Assembly: GCF_000522985.1 (NCBI RefSeq)
Contig: NZ_CP007128.1
Coordinates: forward strand, 4,820,220-4,884,219
Length of the DNA: 64,000 bases
Source: Gemmatirosa kalamazoonensis
Lineage (GTDB): Bacteria > Gemmatimonadota > Gemmatimonadetes > Gemmatimonadales > Gemmatimonadaceae
Direction: 5' to 3'
Of this stretch, positions 46,734 to 55,191 are shown piece by piece (positions within the stretch are counted from its first letter, which is position 1; every line of letters begins with the position of its first letter). A program made the translations under genes and the position numbers. The notes beneath the pieces are model-generated. The model did no database searches and had not been told where the DNA came from. It was given only the letters and a program-made list of their open reading frames with translations.

Positions 46734-46789
46734 GCCGCGCGCACGGCGGCCCGCAGCTTGAAGTTGCCCTTCCGGCCGGCGACTTTTGG

Positions 46790-47020
46790 ATGATGACTTC
46801 GTCCGTCTCCAGCGCGGTCTTCTGGATCGCCGTGATCGTTTGCGCGGTCGCGCAGCTCGGCATCCTGCGCGCGACCCGCTCCGAGGCCGCGGCCCGCGCG
46901 CGCGCGGCCACGCCCGCCCCGCACCGCCCGGCCACCCGCGCCGAGGAGCTCGCGTGGGCCACCCTGCCGGTGCTCGCGCTCGTGCTCGTCCTCGCCCTCA
47001 CCTGGCGGGCGATCCGATGA
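46790..47020 (+). CDS. Small two-helix membrane protein upstream of ctaA
   Basis: 76 aa, starting MMTSSVSS. Two hydrophobic helices (AVFWIAVIVCAVAQLGIL and WATLPVLALVLVLALTW) flank a short arginine/alanine-rich polar loop. Its stop overlaps the ctaA start (ATGA), so it is made with heme A synthase. The size and position suggest a small partner in cytochrome oxidase assembly or haem handling, but I recognise no family. Confidence 0.6.
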   Translation: MMTSSVSSAVFWIAVIVCAVAQLGILRATRSEAAARARAATPAPHRPATRAEELAWATLPVLALVLVLALTWRAIR

Positions 47021-48036
47021 CCTACCCGCCCGCCGCCGTCCGCCGCACCGCGTTCGTCGCGCTCGGCGTGTCGCTCGTGCACATCGTGTTCGGCGGCATC
47101 GTGCGCATCTCCGGCTCCGGGCTGGGGTGCGGCGAGCACTGGCCGCGCTGCGCCGACCCGGTGACCGGGCGTCTGTACTGGTTCCCGCCGTTCGATCAGC
47201 CGACGCTCATCGTCGAGTGGACGCACCGGCTGCTCGCCGCGATCCTGATCTCGGCCGTCGTGGCGCTCGTGCTCGTGGCGGTGGCCAGTCGCCGCGAGGC
47301 GGGGGTGCGCGGACGGGGCGGCGTGCTCCGTGCCGCCGGGCTGGCGCTCGGGCTCGTGCTGTTCGCCGCCGTGTTCGGCGCGGTCACCGTGTTCTACGGC
47401 AACCCCGCGTGGGCCACCGCGGTGCACAAGGGGATCGCCGCGTCGCTGCTCGCCACGCTCGCCGCGGCCGTGGTGCGCGCCGGCGGCCTGGGTGGCGCGC
47501 GCGCCGTGGTCCAGAACGGATCGGCGCGGGCGGCGCGCGGCACGCTCGTCGCCGCCGCGATGGCGTTCATCGCCGTGATCCTCGGCGCGCTCACGGCGAA
47601 GGTGCCGAGCGCGGCGATCGCGTGCACCGGCTTCCCGCTGTGCGGCGCGGGCTCCATTCCCGGGCTGTCGCACCTGCAGCTGACGCACCGCGTGGTCGCG
47701 TACCTGCTCGCGTTCCACGTCCTCGGGCTCAACGTCGGCTTCACCCGCCGCCGCGAGGCCGGCGCGGTGCTTGCCCCGGTGCGGGTGGCGCTCGCGGTCG
47801 TCGTGCTGCAGATCGCGCTCGGCGCCGCGATGGTGCTCATGCACTTCCCGACCGTTCTGCGGTCCGCACATCAGGCGAACGGCATCTTGCTCTGGCTCAC
47901 CACGTTCGTCGCGGCCTACGTCGCGCGCGTCGCGTCCGGCGCGTCGACGCCCGCGTTCGCGCTCCCGCATCGGACACCCGCCGACGTCACGACGCCGACC
48001 GACCAGCTGCCCGTGCTGGCGATGGAGTCCCGATGA
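47017..48036 (+). CDS. ctaA: Heme A synthase CtaA (COX15)
   Basis: 339 aa with eight transmembrane helices in two four-helix halves. Conserved histidines are in EWTHR, VHKG, LTHR and AHQ, the haem ligand positions; the loop GLGCGEHWPRC has the cysteine pair typical of many CtaA proteins. It hydroxylates heme O to heme A for aa3-type oxidase. Both ends overlap neighbours by ATGA, so it is translationally coupled with the small gene before it and ctaB after it. Confidence 0.93.
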   Translation: MTYPPAAVRRTAFVALGVSLVHIVFGGIVRISGSGLGCGEHWPRCADPVTGRLYWFPPFDQPTLIVEWTHRLLAAILISAVVALVLVAVASRREAGVRGRGGVLRAAGLALGLVLFAAVFGAVTVFYGNPAWATAVHKGIAASLLATLAAAVVRAGGLGGARAVVQNGSARAARGTLVAAAMAFIAVILGALTAKVPSAAIACTGFPLCGAGSIPGLSHLQLTHRVVAYLLAFHVLGLNVGFTRRREAGAVLAPVRVALAVVVLQIALGAAMVLMHFPTVLRSAHQANGILLWLTTFVAAYVARVASGASTPAFALPHRTPADVTTPTDQLPVLAMESR

Positions 48037-48935
48037 CCGGCGTCGCGATGTCCGAGCGGAGCGAGCGGCGCCTCGCCGGCGACCTCGTCGCGCTCACGAA
48101 GCCGCGCATCATCTCGCTGCTGCTCGTCACCACGGTCGCGCCGATGTTCGTCGCCGGCCATCCGTCGTGGTGGACCGTGCTGCTGGTGAGCGTCGGAGGC
48201 TATCTCATGGCGGGCGGCGCGAACGCGGTGAACATGTACCTCGACCGCGACATCGACGACCGCATGGCGCGCACGCGGCTGCGGCCGATCCCGAGCGGGC
48301 GGATGGCGCCGCAGGCGGTGCTCGCGTTCGGCATCATGCTGTCGACGGCGGCGACGTGGATGCTGGCGCATTTCGTCAACCTGCTGACGGCGGCGCTCGC
48401 GCTCGCGGGCTTCTACTTCTACGTGTTCGTCTACACGCGCTGGCTCAAGCGCTCCACGCCGCAGAACATCGTCATCGGCGGCGCGGCGGGCGCGTTCCCG
48501 CCGCTCGTCGGATGGGCCGCGGTCACGGGACGCGTGGATCTCGCGGCGGTGTTCCTGTTCCTCATCGTGTTCTACTGGACGCCGCCGCACTTCTGGGCGC
48601 TCGCGCTCCTGAAGCAGCACGACTACGGCCGCGCCGGCGTGCCGATGGCGCCGCTCGTCTGGGGGGAGCGCAACACGCTCGACCAGATGCTCTGGTACAC
48701 GGTGCTGCTCATCGCGCTCACCGTGCTGCCGGTGACGTTCGGCGCGTTCGGCGTCGTCTACCTCGTCGCGGCGGCGGTGCTCGGCGGGCTGCTCCTGCGC
48801 GGCGTGCTGCGCATCCGCGCGCTGCACGCGAAGGGCGCCGTGTGGACGCAGGCCGCGTGGTGGACGTACAAGTACTCGCTCCTCTACCTCGCGCTGCTGT
48901 TCGTCGCGATGGTGGTGGATCGCGCGGTGCGCTGA
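48033..48935 (+). CDS. ctaB: Protoheme IX farnesyltransferase (heme O synthase) CtaB
   Basis: 300 aa UbiA-superfamily prenyltransferase with about nine transmembrane helices. The first aspartate-rich motif is NMYLDRDIDDRMART; HDYGRAGVPM is the second, haem O synthase-specific one; PPHFWALAL is also conserved. It attaches farnesyl to haem b before CtaA acts. The start overlaps ctaA by ATGA, and the stop overlaps the next small gene (TGATG). Confidence 0.94.
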   Translation: MTGVAMSERSERRLAGDLVALTKPRIISLLLVTTVAPMFVAGHPSWWTVLLVSVGGYLMAGGANAVNMYLDRDIDDRMARTRLRPIPSGRMAPQAVLAFGIMLSTAATWMLAHFVNLLTAALALAGFYFYVFVYTRWLKRSTPQNIVIGGAAGAFPPLVGWAAVTGRVDLAAVFLFLIVFYWTPPHFWALALLKQHDYGRAGVPMAPLVWGERNTLDQMLWYTVLLIALTVLPVTFGAFGVVYLVAAAVLGGLLLRGVLRIRALHAKGAVWTQAAWWTYKYSLLYLALLFVAMVVDRAVR

Positions 48936-49225
48936 TGCCGTATGATCCCACGCCGGTCGGCCCGGGCGTCGACGCGCACGGGCGTCGACAGACGCTCGTC
49001 GTCCAGATCGAGGGCCGCGGTGACGATCCGGAGCGCGTGCTCGTGCTCCAGCCGCCGTCGGGTGGACGGGTGCGCGTGCGCGAGACGAGCGGCGGCGGCG
49101 CGCCGCGTGAGTACGAGACGAGCGCTGCAGGGCTGCGCGAGGAGCTCCAGCGGCTACACCGCGAGCGACGTCGCCTGAACACCGAGCTGCACCTCATCGA
49201 GCGCTGGCTCGACGGACTCGCCTGA
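48935..49225 (+). CDS. Small protein with C-terminal coiled coil
   Basis: 96 aa, coupled to ctaB by TGATG. An N-terminal beta-rich half (RRQTLVVQIEGRGDDPERVLVLQPPSGGRVRVRE) is followed by a charged amphipathic helix (LREELQRLHRERRRLNTEL). There is no membrane segment. I do not recognise it; it could be an assembly factor or simply an operon passenger. Confidence 0.6.
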   Translation: MPYDPTPVGPGVDAHGRRQTLVVQIEGRGDDPERVLVLQPPSGGRVRVRETSGGGAPREYETSAAGLREELQRLHRERRRLNTELHLIERWLDGLA

Positions 49226-49232
49226 TGTGATT

Positions 49233-49299
49233 CTCACGCGGAGACGCGGAGAACGCGGAGAAGAGCACCAGCTCCGCGTTCTCCGCGTCTCCGCGTGAG
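49233..49299. repeat. Perfect 28-bp inverted repeat of 8-9-mers
   Basis: The left arm (49233-49260) is made of ACGCGGAG units and is the exact complement of the right arm (49272-49299), with an 11-nt loop. It follows the small gene after ctaB and precedes the ABC exporter by 15 nt. A strong hairpin in RNA is certain; it probably ends the cta transcript. Confidence 0.9.
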
Positions 49300-49314
49300 C
49301 CTACCTCGTTTGAC

Positions 49315-51105
49315 ATGACTGCTGCACCTGCCGACGCCCGCGCCCGCAAGCGGCGCCTCGCGTCGCCCAAGCCGTTAGGCAAGCTCCTTCCCCTGCTTCG
49401 ACCCCACGCCGGCAGACTCGCCGTCGCCGCCGTGTGCCTCGTGCTCGCCGCCGGCGCGGGGCTCGTCTTCCCGAAGATCGTCGGCTGGCTGCTCGACTCG
49501 GCGTTCATGCTGCGCGACCGCGGGCGCCTCGACCGCATCGCGCTCGCGCTGCTCGCCGTCTTCGCCGTGCAGGGCGTGCTCAACTTCGTGCAGGTCTACC
49601 TGCTGAGCGCGACGGCCGAGCGCGTGACGGCGCGGCTGCGCGAGGAGCTGTTCGCGCACCTCGTGCAGCTCTCGCCGGGCTTCTTCACCGAGCGGCGCAC
49701 GGGCGAGCTGACGAGCCGGCTCTCCGCCGACCTGGCGCTGCTCCAGTCGCTGCTCAACACCTGGATCTCGGAGCTCGCGCGGCAGCTGCTGTTCCTCGTC
49801 GGCGGCGTGGTGCTGCTCACGTTCACCGACCCGCACCTCACGCTCACGACGCTCGCCGTCGCGCCGGTGATCGTCGCCGCGGCGATCGTGTTCGGCCGCA
49901 TGCTGCGCCGGGCGAGCACCGGCGTGCAGGACCGCGTGGCCGAAGCGACGGCGATGGCCGACGAGGCGTTCTCGCAGATCCGCACGGTGCAGAGCTTCGT
50001 GCGCGAGTCGCACGAGGTCCGGCGCTACGGCGCGCTGCTCGGCGAGGTCGTGACGGCGGCCGTGGCGCGGGCGCGCATGCGGGCGACGTTCTTCGGCGTC
50101 GTCGGCTTCGTCGCGTTCGCGGGCGTGACGGCGGTGCTGTGGGAGGGCGGTCAGCGCGTGCTCGCCGGCACGCTCACGGCGGGCGCGCTCGTGCAGTTCC
50201 TGTTCTACGCGTTCTTCATCGCCGCCGCGGTCGGGTCGCTCGCGTCGCTGTTCGGGCACTTCCAGGAGGCGATCGGCGCCGCGGGGCGCGTGTTCGAGCT
50301 GCTCGCCACCGCGCCGGTCGTCGCCGAGCCGGCGGCGCCGCTGCCGTTGGGGAGAGTGCGCGGCGCCGTCGCGCTCGACGGGGTGACGTTCCGCTACGGC
50401 CCCACGCTCCCTGACGTGCTGCACGACGTGTCGCTGCACGCGGCGCCCGGTGAGGTCGTCGCGCTCGTCGGCCGCTCGGGCGCCGGCAAGACGACGATCG
50501 CGTCGCTGCTGCCGCGCTTCTGGGACGTGCCGGCGGGGCGCGTGTCGCTCGACGGTGAGGACGTGCGCACGCTGTCGCTGACCGAGCTGCGCGGCGCGAT
50601 CGGCGTCGTGCCGCAGGAGCCCGCGCTGTTCAGCGGCACGATCCGCGAGAACATCGCGTACGCCCGCCCCGACGCGTCGCTCGACGACGTGATCGCGGCC
50701 GCGCGCGCCGCGCATGCGCACGAGTTCGTGGAGCGGTTGCCGAACGGCTACGACACGCCGGTCGGCGAGCGCGGCGTGAAGCTCTCCGGCGGCCAGCGCC
50801 AGCGCGTCGCCATCGCGCGCGTCTTCCTCAAGGATCCCGCCGTCGTCGTGCTCGACGAGGCGACGTCCAGCCTCGACTCGGAGAGCGAGCGGCTCGTCGA
50901 GGCCGCGCTCGAGGAGCTGCTGCAGGGGCGCACGACGATCATCATCGCGCATCGCCTGAGCACCGTGCGCCGCGCCGACCGCGTCGTGGTGCTCGACCAC
51001 GGCCGCGTCGTGGAGTCGGGCAGCCACGCCGAGCTGCTCGCGCAGGATGGACTGTACGCGAAGCTGTACCAGGGACAGTTCCGGGAGGACGAGGTCCCCG
51101 TCTGA
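49315..51105 (+). CDS. ABC exporter half-transporter (MsbA/LmrA type)
   Basis: 596 aa, membrane domain first (six helices, about residues 25-310), then the ATPase domain with Walker A GRSGAGKTT (about residue 385), Q-loop VVPQEPALFSGTI, signature LSGGQRQR, Walker B VVVLDEATSSLDSE and H-loop IIIAHRLST. All catalytic motifs are intact, so it should work as a homodimer. It might flip lipid A (MsbA) or export drugs or peptides; nothing here decides. MsbA is plausible given the Lpt genes, though they are 14 kb away. Confidence 0.9.
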   Translation: MTAAPADARARKRRLASPKPLGKLLPLLRPHAGRLAVAAVCLVLAAGAGLVFPKIVGWLLDSAFMLRDRGRLDRIALALLAVFAVQGVLNFVQVYLLSATAERVTARLREELFAHLVQLSPGFFTERRTGELTSRLSADLALLQSLLNTWISELARQLLFLVGGVVLLTFTDPHLTLTTLAVAPVIVAAAIVFGRMLRRASTGVQDRVAEATAMADEAFSQIRTVQSFVRESHEVRRYGALLGEVVTAAVARARMRATFFGVVGFVAFAGVTAVLWEGGQRVLAGTLTAGALVQFLFYAFFIAAAVGSLASLFGHFQEAIGAAGRVFELLATAPVVAEPAAPLPLGRVRGAVALDGVTFRYGPTLPDVLHDVSLHAAPGEVVALVGRSGAGKTTIASLLPRFWDVPAGRVSLDGEDVRTLSLTELRGAIGVVPQEPALFSGTIRENIAYARPDASLDDVIAAARAAHAHEFVERLPNGYDTPVGERGVKLSGGQRQRVAIARVFLKDPAVVVLDEATSSLDSESERLVEAALEELLQGRTTIIIAHRLSTVRRADRVVVLDHGRVVESGSHAELLAQDGLYAKLYQGQFREDEVPV

Positions 51106-51117
51106 CCGCTCTCGACG

Positions 51118-51310
51118 GCAGGCGGCGATGACGGCGCGGGCGATACGGCGCGGGCGATACGGCGCCATGCTGCGCCAGCTGCGCTCACACCGCTCGATCG
51201 CGCGGTTCGACGCCGCTCAGCGGTCCGAGCGGTGCGTGCGCTTCATCGCGCCGCACCGCCAGCGCCTCATCGCCGCCGCCCTCGCGCCGCCGTATCGCCC
51301 GCCGTTCGCG
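51118..51310. repeat. Long imperfect palindrome, family copy 2
   Basis: The left side has GGCGCGGGCGATAC repeated (51124 on) and the right its complement GTATCGCCC near 51292. The inner part GCTCACACCGCTCGATCGCGCGG resembles copy 1. The right arm runs into the 3' end of the convergent lipoprotein gene (stop at 51267), so that gene's last dozen codons (arginine-rich) are repeat-derived. Confidence 0.7.
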
Positions 51311-52166
51311 CGCTGTCCGCGACTATCGGCGCCGCGTTAGGCGCACCGAACCGCAGCGTCACGCTCGTCGTCTGGCCCGCCGTCACGGTCACCGGCTGCT
51401 CCACCCGGCCGAACCGCTCGTGCCACGCGACGAGCTTGTACTGCCCCGCGGGCACCGAGTCGAGCGAGAACGTGCCCGCCGCGGCGGTCGTCGCGGCGTA
51501 CGGGTGGTCGAGCACGAGCACCCACGCGCGGAGCCACGCCGGCTGCGCGCCGCGCACCTCCAGCACGCCCGGCGTCGACAGCACCTTGTCGTCCGGCACG
51601 ACCTCGCCGTCGTCGTTCGTCGTCACCGTCGCGACGGTCGTTCCCTCGGGCCAACGCGTCATGCGGACGAGCGCGTGCATGCGGCTCTCGCTGTGCACGT
51701 GCAGCGTGCCGCCGGCGGTCACGGCCTGTGCGCGCGGCTCCAGCTGGCAGCCGTCGATCGCGACCTCGAAGCGGCGCACGGCGGGCAGCGCCTTGCCGCG
51801 CCGGACGCCTTCGAGCCATACGACCGCGCCGCCGAGGTGCGTGCCCTGCGCCTGCACGGTGCGCAGCGGCAGCGTCGCTCCACACTCGCGCTGCAGCTCC
51901 GGCGGCGGCGTGACCGACGAGTCGGCGGGCGGGGGGCCCGACAGCTCCACGCTCCCCGACACGGTGCCGCCGTCGGTCACCGGGCTCACCGCGTACGGCG
52001 TCGTGCCCGCCGTGATGTTCGGCAGCGGCACGTCCGACGTCGGATGCATCGCGGTGCGGGCGCTCTCGCCCTCGGCGTGTGCGGTCGTGACCTTGTCGCC
52101 GTTCGAGCACGCGGCGAGGAGGGCGGTCAGTGTGAGGGTCGAGCGAATGGGCGACGGAAGCGGCAC
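51267..52166 (-). CDS. Lipoprotein with carboxypeptidase-regulatory-like domain
   Basis: About 299 aa if GTG 52166 is the start; the open frame continues upstream to 52316 but there overlaps the next gene. Lipobox LAAC follows a hydrophobic stretch (STLTLTALLAAC). The region from about 65 on (GGTVSGSVELSGPPP) and the C-terminal sandwich (AGTFSLDSVPAGQYKLVAWHERFGRVEQPVTVTAGQTTSV) are beta-sandwich folds of the carboxypeptidase-regulatory type, often fused with cupredoxin-like domains in exported oxidoreductase accessory proteins. The C-terminal RTAGDTAARGRRR appears to come from the palindromic repeat. Start codon is uncertain. Confidence 0.62.
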   Translation of the reverse strand: MPLPSPIRSTLTLTALLAACSNGDKVTTAHAEGESARTAMHPTSDVPLPNITAGTTPYAVSPVTDGGTVSGSVELSGPPPADSSVTPPPELQRECGATLPLRTVQAQGTHLGGAVVWLEGVRRGKALPAVRRFEVAIDGCQLEPRAQAVTAGGTLHVHSESRMHALVRMTRWPEGTTVATVTTNDDGEVVPDDKVLSTPGVLEVRGAQPAWLRAWVLVLDHPYAATTAAAGTFSLDSVPAGQYKLVAWHERFGRVEQPVTVTAGQTTSVTLRFGAPNAAPIVADSARTAGDTAARGRRR

Positions 52167-52249
52167 CGGAGGCGGCGTGGAGACGGCGATGACGGGCGAG
52201 TCGGCGGAGTCCAGGCGAAACGGATGGGGGCAAGGGCCGCGCCGCGCCC

Positions 52250-52624
52250 TCACCCGCTCGCGACCAGGTCGAGCACCCGCCCGAGCGTCGCGCGGTCCAC
52301 CGGCATGACGACGCACGGCAGCCGGCGGTCGCGCGCGACGGCGCGGATCTCGTCGGCGGCGAGCGGCTCGGAGAACAGCACCACGCTCGCCCCCGCCGCC
52401 GCGGCGCGGGCGTAGAAGAGATCCGACGTCGCCGCGTCGATCTCGCCGTCGAGCATCACGATGAGCGGCGGCTGCACGCGCCGGATCGCGTCCTCGGGAC
52501 GCTCGTCGGGTTCGGCGTACACCGGCTGGTAGTGCTCGAGCTCCAGCAGCATGCCGATGAGCGCCGCGATGACCGTCTCGCGCGCCAGGATCAGAACCTT
52601 CGTTCGCTCTCGTCGACGGGCCAC
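52250..52624 (-). CDS. Degenerate response-regulator receiver-like protein
   Basis: 124 aa from GTG 52624. The fold follows a CheY-like receiver: KVLILARETVIAALIGMLLELE, then a central PPLIVMLDGEIDAATSDLF where the phosphoacceptor aspartate would lie (LDGEID), then ASVVLFSEPLAADE and PCVVMPVDRATLGRVLDLV. The conserved lysine before proline is methionine and the acidic pair after strand 1 is absent, so classical phosphorylation is doubtful. No output domain. It is transcribed away from the small helical gene at 52835. Confidence 0.55.
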   Translation of the reverse strand: MARRRERTKVLILARETVIAALIGMLLELEHYQPVYAEPDERPEDAIRRVQPPLIVMLDGEIDAATSDLFYARAAAAGASVVLFSEPLAADEIRAVARDRRLPCVVMPVDRATLGRVLDLVASG

Positions 52625-52677
52625 GGTGCCTCTGCGTTGTCGGTCCGCGCGGGGGTGCAAGGGGTACGCCGAGAACG

Positions 52678-52706
52678 TTTGACTACCGCGAAACAGATTC
52701 TTAACT
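52678..52706 (+). promoter_or_regulatory. Sigma-70-like promoter for small helical gene
   Basis: TTGACT at 52679-52684 and TAACTT at 52702-52707 (17-nt spacer) lie in an AT-rich island within GC-rich DNA, about 130 nt upstream of ATG 52835. The long leader between them shows no structure I can name. Confidence 0.5.
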
Positions 52707-52834
52707 TCTGCCCTCCGCCGGCCCAGGCCGTCGGCGACGCCGCTCTGGCTGTCGCCGGCCGAGCCGCACGTCCATGGACCGGGCCCCCGGATGCCCGCCC
52801 GCGACACCGCCCGCACTCCTCGCGTGGTCCCGTC

Positions 52835-53143
52835 ATGATGGCTTACGACTCGCGCTCGACCCCTGAGCCGCGGCCGCTCGGCGACGAGACGGCGGCTGCG
52901 CTACGGGACGCGGTGCTCCGTCTGTGGAATCATCCGGAGGATGGGGACGACGCGCTGCACGATGCCGTCGCGCGCACGATCGACGAGGCGCGCCAGCGAT
53001 CGCTCCGCGCCGAGGACCTCATCGTCGCGTTCAAGGATCTCCTCAGCCGCCTCCCCGAGCTGAACGCCCCCGAGCGGCGCCTCGAGGCCGTGCGCTTCCG
53101 CGAGCGACTCATCACGCTCTGCATCAAGGCCTACTACGCCTGA
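52835..53143 (+). CDS. Small alpha-helical protein of unknown function
   Basis: 102 aa starting MMAYDSRS. Almost entirely helical and charged (ETAAALRDAVLRLWNHPEDG, then LRAEDLIVAFKDLLSRLPEL and RFRERLITLCIKAYYA). There is no signal peptide or membrane segment and no known motif. It has its own promoter candidate and faces the receiver-like gene divergently, so the two may form a small regulatory unit. Confidence 0.55.
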   Translation: MMAYDSRSTPEPRPLGDETAAALRDAVLRLWNHPEDGDDALHDAVARTIDEARQRSLRAEDLIVAFKDLLSRLPELNAPERRLEAVRFRERLITLCIKAYYA

Positions 53144-53155
53144 CGCGCGGACGTC

Positions 53156-54343
53156 TCACGCGCCGGCGATGACGATCAGATCGCGCTGGTAGTCGTCCGG
53201 CGTGATCACCAGCTCGCCCTCGCCGACGTACGCGTTCACCTCCGAGCGCACGCCGATCTCCCCGGGGATGTAGACACCGGGCTCGATCGAGAACCCGACG
53301 CCGGGCAGCAGCAGCCGCTCCTCGCGCGTCTCCAGGTTGTCCAGGTGCGGCCCCGACCCGTGCAGGTCGCGCGCGTCGATCGAGTGCCCCGTGCGGTGCG
53401 TGAAGTACTGGCCGTAGCCCGCCGACTCGATCACCGCGCGCGCCGCGTCGTCCGCCTCGCCGCCGCGCACCGGCGCCCCCGCGTTCACCCGCTCGCGCAG
53501 CAGCGCGATCGCCGCGTCGCGCGCGTCGCGCACCGCCGTCCACACGCGCACCGCGCGCTCGTTAGGCGCCCCGACGCTCGCCATCCACGTCTGGTCCGCG
53601 TACGGGTTGCCCGGTTCGTGCGCCCACAAGTCGATGAGCAGCAGCTCGCCGGTCGCGATGCGGCGCGGCGCGTCCGCCGACGGCTCGTAGTGCGGGTTCG
53701 CCGCGTTCGCGCCCGCCGACACGTTAGGCCCGTGATCGGTCTCCAGCCCCGCGCGCGTGAACCCGTCGCGGATGCGCGCCTGCACCTCGTGCTCGTGCAC
53801 CGCGGCGCCCGCGCGCAGCCGCTCGTCGACGAACGCGAACGCGTCGCGCGCGACGTCGGCGACGACGCGCGCCGCCTGGCGGTGCGACGCGAGCTGCGCC
53901 GGCGTCCACACCGCGTACAGCCGCGAGATGAGCTCCCCGGACGTGACGACCTCGGCGCCCGCCGCGCGCACGAGCTCCACGACGCCGGCCGGCACGCGGT
54001 CGACGTAGGGCACCGCGTCCCCCGGCGAGTACTCCATCGCCACGCGCTTGCCGCCCACGAGGTCGCGCACGTACCCCTCGAGCGCGCGCCACGAGCTGTA
54101 GACCTCCTTGCGCCACGCGACCGGCCAGCGATGCCAGGGCAGCTGCTCGATGGCGTGCGTGATCGCGACCGGCGTCCCCTGCGTGGGCACCCACACGAAG
54201 ATCCGGCGCGACACGAAGCCGTCGAGCCCCGCGAGCGTCGCGGCGATCGGGTTCGTGCCGCGGAAGTCGAACAGCAGCCAGCCGTCGAGCGAAGCCTCGC
54301 GCAGCGCGCGCTGGAACGTCGGAAGCGTGTCGGGAGTGAGCAT
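53156..54343 (-). CDS. M24-family Xaa-Pro aminopeptidase-like metallopeptidase
   Basis: 395 aa: an N-terminal creatinase-like domain (about 1-165), then the pita-bread catalytic domain. The five metal ligands can be picked out in order: D in LLLIDLWAH, D in NPYADQTWM, H in HRTGHSID, E in GFSIEPGVYI, E in VRSEVNAYVG. The substrate would be Xaa-Pro dipeptides or peptides. The start 54343 follows a TAGCAT hexamer at a leaderless distance. Confidence 0.88.
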   Translation of the reverse strand: MLTPDTLPTFQRALREASLDGWLLFDFRGTNPIAATLAGLDGFVSRRIFVWVPTQGTPVAITHAIEQLPWHRWPVAWRKEVYSSWRALEGYVRDLVGGKRVAMEYSPGDAVPYVDRVPAGVVELVRAAGAEVVTSGELISRLYAVWTPAQLASHRQAARVVADVARDAFAFVDERLRAGAAVHEHEVQARIRDGFTRAGLETDHGPNVSAGANAANPHYEPSADAPRRIATGELLLIDLWAHEPGNPYADQTWMASVGAPNERAVRVWTAVRDARDAAIALLRERVNAGAPVRGGEADDAARAVIESAGYGQYFTHRTGHSIDARDLHGSGPHLDNLETREERLLLPGVGFSIEPGVYIPGEIGVRSEVNAYVGEGELVITPDDYQRDLIVIAGA

Positions 54344-54350
54344 GCGGCGA

Positions 54351-54356
54351 ATGCTA
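54351..54356 (-). promoter_or_regulatory. -10-like TAGCAT, leaderless peptidase promoter
   Basis: On the minus strand TAGCAT is 7 nt before the ATG at 54343. The putative -35 region falls inside the adjoining GGAGGGCA repeat array, so the array may shape promoter activity. Confidence 0.45.
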
Positions 54357-54359
54357 ACG

Positions 54360-54461
54360 GAGAGGGCAGGAGGGCAGGAGGGCGCGCGCGAATCGCGCGA
54401 GGGCAGGAGCGATCGCCTCTCGTGCCCTCCTGCCCTCCTGCCCTCCTGCCCTCCTGCCCTC
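54360..54461. repeat. Inverted octamer array (unit GGAGGGCA)
   Basis: The left arm carries copies of AGGGCAGG, the right at least four of CTGCCCTC, reaching the stop codon of the downstream gene (54464-54462). The same octamer is found in the array at 60461. Confidence 0.85.
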
Positions 54462-55076
54462 TCACTTGGACCAGTCGACGCGCCACTCGCACTTCCCCTC
54501 CTCGCGCGACGTGCAGTGCACGTGCTCCACCGGACGCTCGGCGCCGAGCAGCAGTCGCATCAGCTCCACGAAACCCGCCTCGTAGTACGCGCACCCCGTC
54601 GCGAGCCGACCGGTCAGCGACGTGACCGGCGCGGGGATCTCGAGCATCAGCGTGGCGCCATGACGCGCGAGCGAGCCGCTGAAGTAGCGCCGCGCGAGGC
54701 GGCGGAGCTGACGCAGCACGAGTGGCCGCGAGAGCAGCCGCGGGAGCTTGCTCGCCGCGCGCCGCGTCGTCGCCGGGATCCGCTCGTACACGCGCTCGGC
54801 GAGGTAGCGGCCGGCGGCGCGGAACACGTCTTCCGCGTCGGGGCGCCGGCCGATCAGCCGCGCGAGCGCCGCGACCTCGTCGGTGCCCGTGCGTTGGCGG
54901 CGACGGGCGGCGTCGGTGTAACGCCGGATCTGCGCGGTCACCGTGTCGCTCAGCCCGAGCCGTTTGTTGCGCAGCTCGTCGACGAACTCGGTCTCGGGAT
55001 CGATCACCGGCCGGTCGACGGCGCGTACGGCCTCGAGGAGACTCAGCGGAAGCAGGGCGTCGACCGTGCGCGACAT
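54462..55076 (-). CDS. Possible V4R/HNOB-like sensor-domain protein
   Basis: 204 aa from ATG 55076. The N-terminal two thirds is helical (LLPLSLLEAVRAVDRPVIDPETEFV and many arginine-rich helices). The C-terminal part, with CAYYEAGFVELMRLLLGAERPVEHVHCTSREEGKCEW, has the cysteine and glycine layout I associate with V4R small-molecule domains. I am not sure of the family. It has no membrane segment. It is transcribed divergently from the DUF92 gene and could regulate it, but that is guesswork. Confidence 0.45.
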   Translation of the reverse strand: MSRTVDALLPLSLLEAVRAVDRPVIDPETEFVDELRNKRLGLSDTVTAQIRRYTDAARRRQRTGTDEVAALARLIGRRPDAEDVFRAAGRYLAERVYERIPATTRRAASKLPRLLSRPLVLRQLRRLARRYFSGSLARHGATLMLEIPAPVTSLTGRLATGCAYYEAGFVELMRLLLGAERPVEHVHCTSREEGKCEWRVDWSK

Positions 55077-55191
55077 CTCGGCGTGAATCGTTGGGGTGCG
55101 AACGCTAGTGCAGCCGACGCGGCGGTTCAAGCGCGGGCGTCGGGACGCACGGCCTGCCGTCGCCGGTTGCACGGCGGCAGATTGCCCAGCG

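Noticed and set aside
53485-54594. Overlapping minus-strand frame of 369 aa
   Set aside because: It is a frame shadow of the M24 peptidase with only arginine/alanine-rich sequence.
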